A program made the translations under genes and the position numbers. A stretch of DNA of 64,000 nucleotides from Pseudomonas sp. B21-056 (GTDB lineage Bacteria; Pseudomonadota; Gammaproteobacteria; Pseudomonadales; Pseudomonadaceae), in contig NZ_CP087203.1 in assembly GCF_026016325.1 (NCBI RefSeq), forward strand, positions 2,728,001 through 2,792,000. The letters run 5' to 3'. Positions 47,301-57,100 of this stretch are shown here, one piece after another. The notes beneath the pieces are model-generated. The model was given only the letters and a program-made list of their open reading frames with translations, made no database searches and had not been told where the DNA came from. Every line of letters begins with the position of its first letter. The first letter of the stretch is position 1.

Positions 47301-48164
47301 GCAATACTCCTGCCATTCAGTGGCTTGTTCGCACAGCGTTTGCAGATTGGCCAGCGCCTGGGCAAAGGAACTGTCGGGAGCCGGCTGCCAGCGCAAGGGC
47401 AGCGGCTTGGCGAACAGGCCCCAGCAGTCGGCGAGTTCTTCGTAGTCGTCGCGGCAATCATGGACCCAGTTCAAGGTCAATGCCGGGCTGTCACCGGTAC
47501 TCAGTCGCTGCAACAGTACGCCCCAGGCGGTCATCAATACCTGTTCCGCTGACGCCTGCTGGCGAGCGGCGAAACCCTCCAGGGCCATGCCCAACTGCGG
47601 GCTGGCGATCAGGCGGGTGGTCACCGGAGTATCGCTGCGGTCGCTGCGCACCTGACGGTAGAGCAGTCCGCTCGCGGCCGCTTCATCCAGCGCCTGGGTT
47701 GCCCAGAAGCGCCGGCCATGCTCGGCGTCGTCATCGGCCTGCAATTCGTAGAGCCAGGCGCTGTATTGGGTGTAGGTCATGGCTTCGTCGTCGAACGACG
47801 GTGCCTGCGCCGAACCCAGTGCCTGGGCCAGACGCAGCAAGGTGCCGCGATCCGCGCTCAGGGCCGGCAGTTGCAGTGTCACCCGATGCCGATCGGCATC
47901 CACCGATTGCACTTGGATGCCGATCGCGTCGGCGGCGGACTCAACCACCTGCAATGGCATCAGCAACCCCGGCTCCGGCCGCACCCGCAAGCGCAGGGCC
48001 TCGTGGCAGGCACTCAACGCGGCGAGCCGTTGCTGCAAGCGCTCCAGCGCCAACGCACCGCGAATCTCCAGCTCCAGCCGCACCGCCGGCAACCCGCCCA
48101 GCCATTGGCTGCGCTGCTGCGGCGAGAGGGCGAAGGCTTCTTCACGCTTTTCGTAAGCCGTCAT
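44337..48164 (-). CDS. NRPS, final module: degenerate condensation domain-A(Asp)-PCP-TE
   Basis: A 1275-residue synthetase. The first 440 residues have a condensation-type fold, but the HHxxxDG motif is absent: the matching place (about 104) reads LSADRGTLL, so it cannot condense in the usual way and resembles the interface domains linked to beta-hydroxylases. The A domain (FTSGSTGTPKG near 565) has pocket residues D-L-T-K-I-G-H-V-G, the aspartate code. PCP GGHSL lies near 950. The thioesterase has GFSLGG near 1082. Its start overlaps the stop of the previous NRPS gene. The condensation step for this residue must come from the last C domain of that protein. Confidence 0.93.
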   Translation of the reverse strand: MTAYEKREEAFALSPQQRSQWLGGLPAVRLELEIRGALALERLQQRLAALSACHEALRLRVRPEPGLLMPLQVVESAADAIGIQVQSVDADRHRVTLQLPALSADRGTLLRLAQALGSAQAPSFDDEAMTYTQYSAWLYELQADDDAEHGRRFWATQALDEAAASGLLYRQVRSDRSDTPVTTRLIASPQLGMALEGFAARQQASAEQVLMTAWGVLLQRLSTGDSPALTLNWVHDCRDDYEELADCWGLFAKPLPLRWQPAPDSSFAQALANLQTLCEQATEWQEYCGVSTAQTVEASPYGFQWGASLPGPLSVLGSSAATLAVLDLQAIPSGMELLLVVETIGGDYRLSLSHPPSRYSEQAATTLLEQLQSLLLDALANPGKPLSELSLQAPGFAATLAALHAPLDVPSAFACVPARFSACAAQFPGHLALRDHNGQLSYAELDARSNQLAHYLRAQGVGREDRVALYLDRSVQMVLAMLAVLKSGAAFIPLDVQQPAQRSLAILQQAKPVFVLSGTAGSAPALPAIGSLDLRDEAVWQQGPTGAPDLEIQPEDAAYVLFTSGSTGTPKGVIVEHGQLGSYVTSVSRRLELAASERSAVVTSLAADLGYTLLFPALLSGGELHLLDKETAMDAQAWGAWQAQYPIDHLKVVPSLLDAWLIHAQSAAVLPRKQLILGGESCSRRLLQSIRSHAPTLKIFNHYGPTETTVGVVMHAVEPALDYRRLPLSDRLDGMRLYLLDDQQTLAAPGQNAELYIAGPQLARGYLDAQQSADRFIQLPQRPGERLYRTGDMARYLHDGSVEITGRADRQVKIRGFRVELDEIQAQLTGLPGVAQAAVECIPRGELGQQLFAFMTLAPGHSTSVARLHGQAQDCLPDYMLPSLRIVEALPLMGNGKLDRKTLQQWADKVLDTVGSALPRTPLEALLADVWAQVLGLERVGIDDDFFELGGHSLAAVTLASRLQTALSAPVTVNAVFNAPSVSAFAALVQAELKLSPLVRLSPHNTKAEAANLFCFHPSTGHVQDYRTLLAPLHAWNLWGLQAAYLAEDSTTLDGDIESLAALYVEHLRQQQPHGPYHLLGFSLGGLLAIAAAAHLERQGEAVAFLGILDSQYQHQAPEDSVEALLESASQALTPDSQTLMRQLPPPVMATLTAQLSALPPGARLPELVQWARQQGLQLDGDSWEHLQTRLRYQQHTQHLLASFKPARLSCPVHVWWASDTLAQAEFVDPHWERLSSGPLTRDVVQAQHLTLLEQGALHQQLAARLETLATHGVV

Positions 48165-51100
48165 GCCAGCACCTCCGCCACCGGCTGCGCTTCAGGCAGA
48201 TGCCCCGTCAGCTCTTCGCGGCGCATCATCTGGCCCATGGCGACGCAGATCTTGCGCTCGCCTTCAAAGGGGTCCCGGGCGTGGGCCACCAGCATGTTGT
48301 CGAGCATCACCATGTCACCCTTTTGCCAGGTAAACCGCACCGCGCAGTCTTCATAGGCCGCGCCGATCACCTCCATCACCGCGTCTTCGATCACGCTGCC
48401 ATCGCCGTAGTAGACGTTGCGCGGCAGGTGCTCCGGGCCGAACAGATTGATCAGGTTGCTGCGCACTTCAGGCTCCAGGCAGGCGGTGTGGTGCAGTTGC
48501 ACCTGGTTGAAGAACGACAGCTCGCCGGTCTCTGGGTGTTCGACGATGGCCGGGCAGTGCTGGGCGATACGCAGGTTATCGACTCCCAGCCATTCCCAAC
48601 GCATGCCCGACGCCAGGCATTGGCGTTCGACTTCCTCGCGTTGTTCGGTCTTGAAGAAATCCTGCCAGCGCACGTCCAGCTTGTCGGTGAAGTGGCGCAC
48701 GTAGAGCAGGCCGTGGGTTTTCAGGCGGGTGACGATGTCGTTCGGCAACCGCGCCAGTACCTGGCGGCAATCGACGATGGGCGTGCAGCCGCCCACGGGC
48801 GATGGGGTTTCGCAATAGAACCACTGCTTGCGCGGCCACTGCGGCAGGTGCGAGCTCTCGTTGTGGAAGAGAATCATGTGTTGTTCCGGGTACGGCGTGG
48901 AATGGTAGATGTTCTTGCCGGAGGTGTTCTTCGGCAGGTCACCGTAGGTCCCGTAGAGGTCCGGTTCGATGGCCTGGGCGAACTGTTCGAAAGCGGCGGC
49001 GTCCGGCAGGTTGAAGCCCCGGAACAACAGGCCGCCGTGGGTGCGCAACTGTGTGTTGATCCACTCGCGGGCTTGCAACGCCCAGTGCACCGGATCGAGG
49101 TCGCCCAGCAATGGCTCGATCACCAACGGCAGGGGCTGTCCGGCGATCAGGCTGCGGCTGCGCACCTGTTCGTGGGCCAGCTGGCTGACGGCGGTGGCGC
49201 GGGTCTGCTTGAGCTTGCTCAGCTTGGAAAGCTTGCGAGCGCTGCGGGCCGTGGCGTCATCGGCGGGCGAATCGGGCAGGGCCGGCGCGGTGTTGCCCTG
49301 ACCTTCTTCAAGGCGCCAGGACCAGTTGTCCAGCGCCTGCCCGGAAGCAGCGGCAATCTGCTCGACCAGGCTTTCGAAGCCCTGCTCAAGGCGCTTGACG
49401 GTCGCTTCCTGCAACACGCTGGTGCGGTACACCCAGCGCACGTTCAGGCCCTGTTCTTCGTCTTCTTCGACAAACACCGCGAGGTCGAACTTGCTGCTCT
49501 CCAGGCGCGGCACCAGGTGCTCCACCGCAAGGTCCGGCAGGCTGGCGTTGCCGCTCGGCGTGTTCTGCATGACGAACAGCACCTGCACCAGCGGGTTCAC
49601 CCCAGGCGTGCGCGGCGGTTGCAGTTCTTCCACCAGCTTGTCGAACGGCACTTGCTGGTGCTGGAAGGCCGACAGGCAATCTTCACGCAAGCGTTGCAGG
49701 CGGATGTCGAAAGATTCGCCTTCGGTCAGGCGCGCGCGGATCGGCAGCACGTTGACGAAGAAACCGATCAGGTGCTCCAGGGCCGGGTGTTCGCGGTTGG
49801 CCAGGTCGGTGCCGACGATGAAATCACTGGCCCCGGTGGCGCGCTGCATCAGGCTGTTGAAAGCGTTGAGCAGGACCATGAACAGCGTCGCCCGTTGTGC
49901 TTGCGCATACGCCTTCAGCACCTGGGTCTGGGCCGCCGTGAAGCGCTGCTCCAGCGCCGCACCCTGGTAGTCGGGACGCGCCGGACGCGGGCAATCCAGC
50001 GGCAGCGGGATCAGCGTCGGCGCGCCGTCCAGTTGCCGACGCCAGTAATCGATGGCCCGGGCCAGCAGGCGCTGCTGGGCCTCGCTGCGTTGCCAGTGGG
50101 CATAGTCGGCGTACTGGATCGGCAGCACTGGCAGGGCCGGCGTCGAACCGCTGGTGTACGCCTGATAGCCGACGATCAGCTCCTGGACGAGGATGCCCAT
50201 GGACCAGGCGTCGGTGGCGATGTGATGCAGTACCAATTGCAGCACATGATCATCCGTGCCCAGGCGCAGCAGATTGGCGCGCAGCATCGGCGCCTGTTGC
50301 AAGTCGAACGGGGTGCCGGCCTGCTCATCGATCAGGCGTTGCAGGGTGTCTGCCTGCGCCTCGTCGGTCAGCTGAGCCAACTCGGTCGGCGTCAGGTCGA
50401 CCCGTGGCGCCGGGCTGATCACCTGGCAGGGCTGGTCACCGTTGAGGTGGAAGGCGGTGCGCAACGACTCATGACGCTCCAGCACAGCCTGCAACGCTGC
50501 TTGCAACGCCGGGATGTCCAACGCCCCACGCAACCTCACCACGGTACTCATGTTATAGGCGGCGCTCGGACCTTCGAAGCGATCGAGGAACCACAGGCGC
50601 TGCTGGGCGTAGGACAACGGCAGCGGCTGGTGACGTGGTGCCAGGGCGATTTCGTTGTCGCCCTCGGACGCGACCTGGGCGTCGCGCTGGCGATCAACCG
50701 CTTCGGCCAGTTGCTCCAGGGTGCCGCGTTCGAACAGCGTGCGCAGCGGCAGGCTCACGTTCAGGCGTCGACGAATCCGCGACAGCACCTGGGTCGCCAG
50801 CAGCGAATGGCCGCCGATGGCGAAAAAGTCATCGTGCACACCGACGCTGTCCAGGCCGAGGATCTCCTGCCAGAGTTCGGCCAGGACTTTTTCCGTGGCG
50901 GTGCGCGGTGCCACGCACAGCTCATCGCTCGTCTCGGCCTGGGGCACGCCTTGGGCGGCGAGGGCGCGGCGGTCGACCTTGCCGTTGGCGTTCAGCGGCA
51001 ATTGTTCAAGGGCCAACCAGCGGGCCGGGACCATGTAGCTCGCCAGTTGCGTGGCCAGGTAAGCGCTCAACAGCTGTTGCGCAGGCTCGCCACCCAGACC

Positions 51101-54100
51101 GGCAGCGCTGTCGAGCACGTACCAGGCGACCAGTTGCAAGGCACCCCGGGCGTCGGGCAGCGCCAGGACGGCCGCGCTGTCCACCGCTGGGTGCTGCATC
51201 AGGCGGTTCTCGATTTCACCCAGTTCGATCCGATGACCACGGATCTTCACTTGCTGATCGCGACGGCCGAGGTACTCGATCACGCCATCGGCGCGCATCC
51301 GCCCGATGTCGCCGCTGCGATACAGCCGCGCACCCGCCTGGAACGGGTGCGGGACAAAGGCTTCGCGGGTGCGCTGCGGGTCGCGCAGGTAACCGCGACC
51401 CACACCGACGCCACCGATGCACAACTCACCGGGAACGCCGATGGGCACCATGCGCAGGTCCGAATCCAGCACGAACACCTGGTTGTTGGCGGTCGGTTTG
51501 CCGATCGGCATGTGCAGGCAATCGTCGGTCGGGGCTTCGGCAATCGGGTGGAACGCAACGTCGTCCGAGCATTCCGCCGGGCCGTAGGCGTTCATCAACG
51601 GGATGGCCGGGAAGCGCCCGAACCAATCCCGCGCCAGGGCCGGCGGCAGGGCCTCGCCGGTGGGCAGCAACCAGCGCAGGCTCGCCAGGTCGTGATGTGC
51701 CTGACTCTCCTGGAGCATGCCGCGAATCAGCGCCGGCACGGTTTCCAGCAGCGTCAGCCCGTGTTCCTGGACGGCGTCGAGCAGGGCCACCGGGTCGTGG
51801 GCCTGGGCATCGGCAAGGATGTGCACGGTGGCGCCGAACAGCGGCGCGGCGAGGAACTGCCACACGCAGATATCGAACGCCGCCGAGGCCGTCTGGGCAA
51901 TCCGGTCGTGCTCGCCCAGGCCCAGGCTCGGCACCTTGCCGAACATGTTGTTGAGCATGCCCCGTTGCTCGACCATCACCCCTTTCGGTGTGCCGGTAGA
52001 GCCCGAGGTGAAGATCACGTAGGCCAGTTGGTCGGGGGTGTGGGCGTAGCTGACCGGTGCTCGTTCGCCGCTTTGCCAGAGCGCCTGGGCGATCAGGCAG
52101 GTGGGTTGCCGGTGCATCTGCGGCAGGACGTTGTCCAGCGTCGCCGTCGCGTTCTCGCAAACCAGCAGCAGCGGCGCTTCACCGAGGTTCAGCAGTTCCG
52201 CCAGGCGCGCCGGCGGTTGCTGGATGTCCAGGGCCTGGAACGCGGCGCCGACCTTGAGCGTGGCGATCATCATCGTCAGCAAGGCCAGGCCACGCTCGGC
52301 AAACAGCGCCACCAGGGTTTCCGGACCGGCGCCGGCCTCTTGCAGGGCGTGAGCGATGGCATTGGCGCGGCGGTCCAGTTCGGCGTAGGTCAGTGACTGG
52401 CCCTGGCAGACCGCGGCGATGTGTTGCGGGCGGCGGCGCACCTGATCGGCGAACAGCGCCGCGTAGCCGCGCTCCAGCGGGAACTCGACCGCGCTGCGGT
52501 TGCATTCGACCTGCAACTGCTGGCGCTCCGCTTCGGGGAGCATGTGCAGGCTGCCCAGTGGCGCTTGCGGCTGCTCGAGCATGCTCGACAGCAGTTGCAC
52601 CAGATGGCCGAGCATGCGCTGCACGGTGTCGGTGCTGAAGCGCTGGCTGTCATAGGACAGGCGGATGCCCAGGCGGTCGCCAGGGTAGAGCACCACGGTC
52701 ATCGGGAAGTTGGTGTGCACCCGGTCTTCATAGATATCGATGCTGAAGGCGTCCAGTTGCACGCTGCTGATGTCCAGCGGGGCGTTCTCGAACACCACCA
52801 GGCTGTCGAACAACTGCTGGCCGCGGGGCACTTCGCTGCAACGCTGGATGTCCACCAGCGACGCGCTTTCGTGCTCGCGCAGTTGCGCATTGTGGGACAG
52901 CAATGCCTGCAGCCAGTCGGCGACCAACGCTTTGGGGTCGACATCGACCCGCAGCGGCAGGCTGTTGATGAACAGCCCGACCATTTCCTCCACCCCGGCC
53001 AGATCGGTCGGGCGACCGGCCACGGTCACGCCGAACAGCACATCGCGATTACCGCTGTAGCGCGCCAGCAACAACGCCCAGGCGCCCTGGATCCAGGTGT
53101 TCGGCGTCAACTGGTATTGCTGGCAGAGCTGCTGCAAACGCTGGGTCTGGGCGATGCTCAGGGTCTGGTCGAAATCGCCGACTTGCTCCGGCGCCTGCTC
53201 GGGACGGGCCACGGGGCTGTCCACGTGCAGCGGCGTCGGCTCGCTGAAGCCGGCCATCTGCGCTTGCCAGAAGGCGTGCGCGGCGGCCATGTCATGACGC
53301 TCCAGCCAGCTCATGTAGCCGCGGAACGAACGCAGGCGCGGACGGGCCACAGGCTCCTGGCGGACGATGGCCTGATAGATCGCCAGCAAGTCCTCCATCA
53401 GCAGGCCGAAGCACCAGGCATCGGTGAGGATATGGTGGAAGCTGCGCACCACGGCGAAGCGGCGCTCATCGAGCTGGAACACCCGCAGATGGGTCAGCGG
53501 CGCACCGGCCATGTCGAAGCCTTGCACGCGTTGTGCTTCCAGGGCTTGGTCCATCGCCAGGCGTTGCTGGTCTTCATCGAGATGGCGCAGGTCCTGCCAG
53601 TCGAAGGCCCGATGGGTTTGCCGGTAGACGCATTGCAGCGGCTCATGGTCTTCCTGCCACCAGAACGCGGTGCGCATCATCGGATGCCGTTGCAGGAACA
53701 ACTGCCAGGCCGCTTCCATGGCCGGGCGCTGCAACGCGCCGTCCCAGCTGTAGCGTTGCTGCATCAGGTAGATGCCGCTGTGGGGTTGCAGCAGGGTGTG
53801 CAGGAGCATGCCCTGTTGCATCGACGACAGCGGGTAGACGTCTTCGATGTTCGACCAGTCCAGGGGCTCGGCCGCCAGGGTCGCCGCTTGCTTGTGGCAC
53901 AGCGGGAAGGCCTGGCTGGCGGGGCGCAGGTCGGTGGCGGTGCGCAGCCCGGCGAGTTCGACCAAGCGTTGCATGAGCCGTGGCGCCCAACTGGCGGCGA
54001 GGGCGCCCTGGCTGCGCAGGTGCAGGCAATCGTCCTGCCACCAGGCGTCGAGTGTCAGGGGGCAGGCAGACGCCGCCAATGGGTTCGCCGCTTCGACCCC

Positions 54101-57100
54101 GGTGAGGATGCCGTGCTCCTCGCGATGGCTGTCGAGGTTGCCCAGCCAGCGAATGGCGACCGCTGCCGCTGGCAGATCGCGCAGGGGTTCTTGCAGGTAA
54201 GTGTTGTCCGACAGGTAACGCAGGGCGCCGTAGTCGACGCCGTGTTGCGGATAGGCGCGCATCTGCGCAACCAGGGTCTGCACGCGTTGCAGGAGGCTGT
54301 CGCCTTCGGTCTGGAGAAAGTACGGCACCGCCAGATCCAGGGGGCCGAGGATGCGTGCCGGTTCGAGGTCGGCCACGGCGATGGCCGCATCGACAGGCAA
54401 GCGTTCGGTGGCGGGGCGGGTGCCTTGAATGCTCAGTGCGATCAGGCCGTCGCCGCCCAGCTCACGGCATTGTTCCACCACGGCAGCGGCCAGCAGGCTG
54501 TTCCAGTCCAGCTGCAGCACCTCGGCCACGCGCTTGAGTTCGCTGGAGGTGGTGGCTGGCAGGGCGTGCTCGACCACGCTGCTGGTTTGCTCGCTTTCCG
54601 GCAGTTGCAGCGGTTCCGCGCCGGCGTATTGCAGCCAATGTTCCCAGGCCTCGTCCAGGGCATCGCTTTGTGCGTGTGCCTGCTGGTGCCGCGTCCACTG
54701 GCTGAAATCGCCGCCGGCATAGGACAGGCGCACCGGCCGTTGATACTTCAGTTGCGCCAGCGCCAGGTTGAGGTCGCTGAGCAACAGCGACCAGGATGCC
54801 TCGTCCACGCACAAAGGGTGAGCGGCCAGCAACAGCGACGGCTTGCCGGCCACGTCCAGCAGGCAGGCATGCAAGGTCTGGCCGGCGTCCAGTTCAAGGG
54901 CGTCGACACCGGCCTGGGCCAGGGCCTGCAAGTGCACCGGGTCGCACACGGCCAGTGTCTCGCGGCTGATCAGCGGCGCCTTGGCCGCGCCCAGTACCCG
55001 TTGCTGCCATTCACCTTCCGGCAGCGCTTTGAGTGCCAGGCGCAAGGCCTGGTGATGTTGCTGCAAGGCTGTGAGCGCTTGGCCGAGCAGGTCGCTGTCG
55101 ATGGCCTGGGCCAGCGCCACGCAGCGCCAGGTGGCGTCGAGCGGTCCTTGTTGCAGGCGCGCCAGTTGACCCGCGCCCAGTGGCAACTCGTAGCCATCGG
55201 AAAGGCTTTGCGCCACTCCCTGGCTGGCATCGGCACCCAGGACCCGGGCGATATCGGCGATGGTGCGGTTCTCGAACAACTGCCGGGGCGTGAGCTTCAG
55301 CCCTTGCTGATTGGCGCGGGCGATGATCTGCAAGTTGATGATCGAGTCGCCGCCCAGGGCGAAGAAGTTATCGTGCACGCCAACCCGCTCAAGCTTGAGG
55401 ACGTCTTGCCAGATCTCGGCCAGCAGCGTTTCGACTTCATTGCGCGGGGCGACGTGGCTGGCGTTGTCAGCGGTGGTTTTTTGCGGCGTCGGCAAGCGCT
55501 GGACGTCGACCTTACCGTTACGGGTGAGGGGCAGTTCATCGAGGGTGATGAAATGCGCCGGCACCATGTAGTCCGGCACCCGGGCGCTGAGGTCGTTGCG
55601 CAGCTTGGCCGGGGAAATCGATTGGCTGGCGACCAGCCAGGCCACCAGCCGCGGGCTGCCGTCCAGTTCGACGACGCGCACCAGGGCCTGCTCGATCAGC
55701 GGCGACAGGCGCTTGATCTGCGCCTCGACTTCGCCCAGCTCCAGGCGGTTGCCACGGATCTTCACTTGGCTGTCGACGCGGCCAAGGAACGCCACCTGAC
55801 CGTCGACTTGCCAGCGCACGCGGTCGCCGGTGCGGTACCAGCGTTGGTCGTTCGCATCGAGATGGAAGCGCTCGGCGGTGAGGTCGTCCCGGTGCAGGTA
55901 ACCCCGGGCGAGGGCGCCGCTGATCAGCAGTTCACCGGACACGCCGATGGCCGCCAGGCGCCCGTTGCCATCGACCACCCGCAGTTGACGGTTCGGCAGC
56001 GGACGACCGAGGGCAATGCTGCGCAGGCCCGCAGGCAGTTCGGTGGCAATGGCGCCGACAGTCGCCTCACTCGGGCCATAGTGGTTGAACACCTTCAAGC
56101 CCGGTGCCAGGCGATTGACCTGCTCCAGCAGCGCCGGGCTGAGAGCGTCGCCACCGAACACCAGCAGCGAGCGTGGCAGCAGGCGCGCATCGGGCAGCGC
56201 CTGCAACAGGCCGGCGAGATGACTAGGGGTGATCTTCAGCACATCCACCGGATGCCGGTCGAAAAGTTCGGCCAGGGCCAGTGGGCTGAAACCGCTGTCT
56301 TCATCCACCAGCAACAGGCTGGCACCGCTGCACAGGGCGCCGAATAGCTGGGTGTGACCGAGGTCGGCGGCGATGCTCGACAGCAAGCCGTAGCGGGCGG
56401 CCGACGGCGGGTTGAGCACGGCTTGCACCGCCGTCAGGTAGTCGACGATGGAGCGGTGCTCGACCACCACGCCCTTGGGCGTGCCGGTGGAGCCCGAGGT
56501 GTAGATCACGTAGGCGGCATCGCTCGGGCTGTGGGCCACGGCCGGTGGCGTGTCCAATTGGCTGGCGATGGCCTGTGCCTGTTCCGTCAGCCACAGCGTC
56601 GGCGTGTGTTCGGCCAGGCCCTTGAGCAGCGGCGAAGGCGTGGCGCCGATCAGCAGCGCGGCGCGGCTGTCCACCAGCACGTCGACCAGGCGGCCGGCGG
56701 GCTGCTTGATATCCAGCGGCAGATACGCCGCGCCGGCCTTGAGGGTGGCGAGCAGGGCAACGACGAAATCGGCGCTGCGTTCCAGGGCCAGGGCGACCAC
56801 GCTGTCGTGGCCGATGCCCCGGGCGCGCAGGTACTGGCTGAGGCGGTTGGCCTGCTGGTCCAGCTCACGGTAGGTCAGTGCGACCTGGCGATCGCGGACC
56901 GCCAGTTGCTCGGGGTCCGCGGCCACCTGTTGTTCGAACCGCTGGTGCAGGCAGTCCTGGGGCACCGACAGTTGCGCACCGAGACCCTGCACCAGCAGTT
57001 GCTGGCGTTCTTCCGCGCTCAGCCATTCGAGTTCATTGACCCGGCACTGCGCTTGCGCGGTCATCGCCAACAGGATCGAGCGCAGTTGCGCGGACAGCAC

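Noticed and set aside
47480..56347. Very long open frames on the plus strand opposite the NRPS genes (over 1300 and 1600 codons)
   Set aside because: They are antisense shadows of GC-rich NRPS coding sequence: residue composition is Arg/Gln/Gly/Val-rich without any domain, while the minus strand shows complete NRPS motifs.
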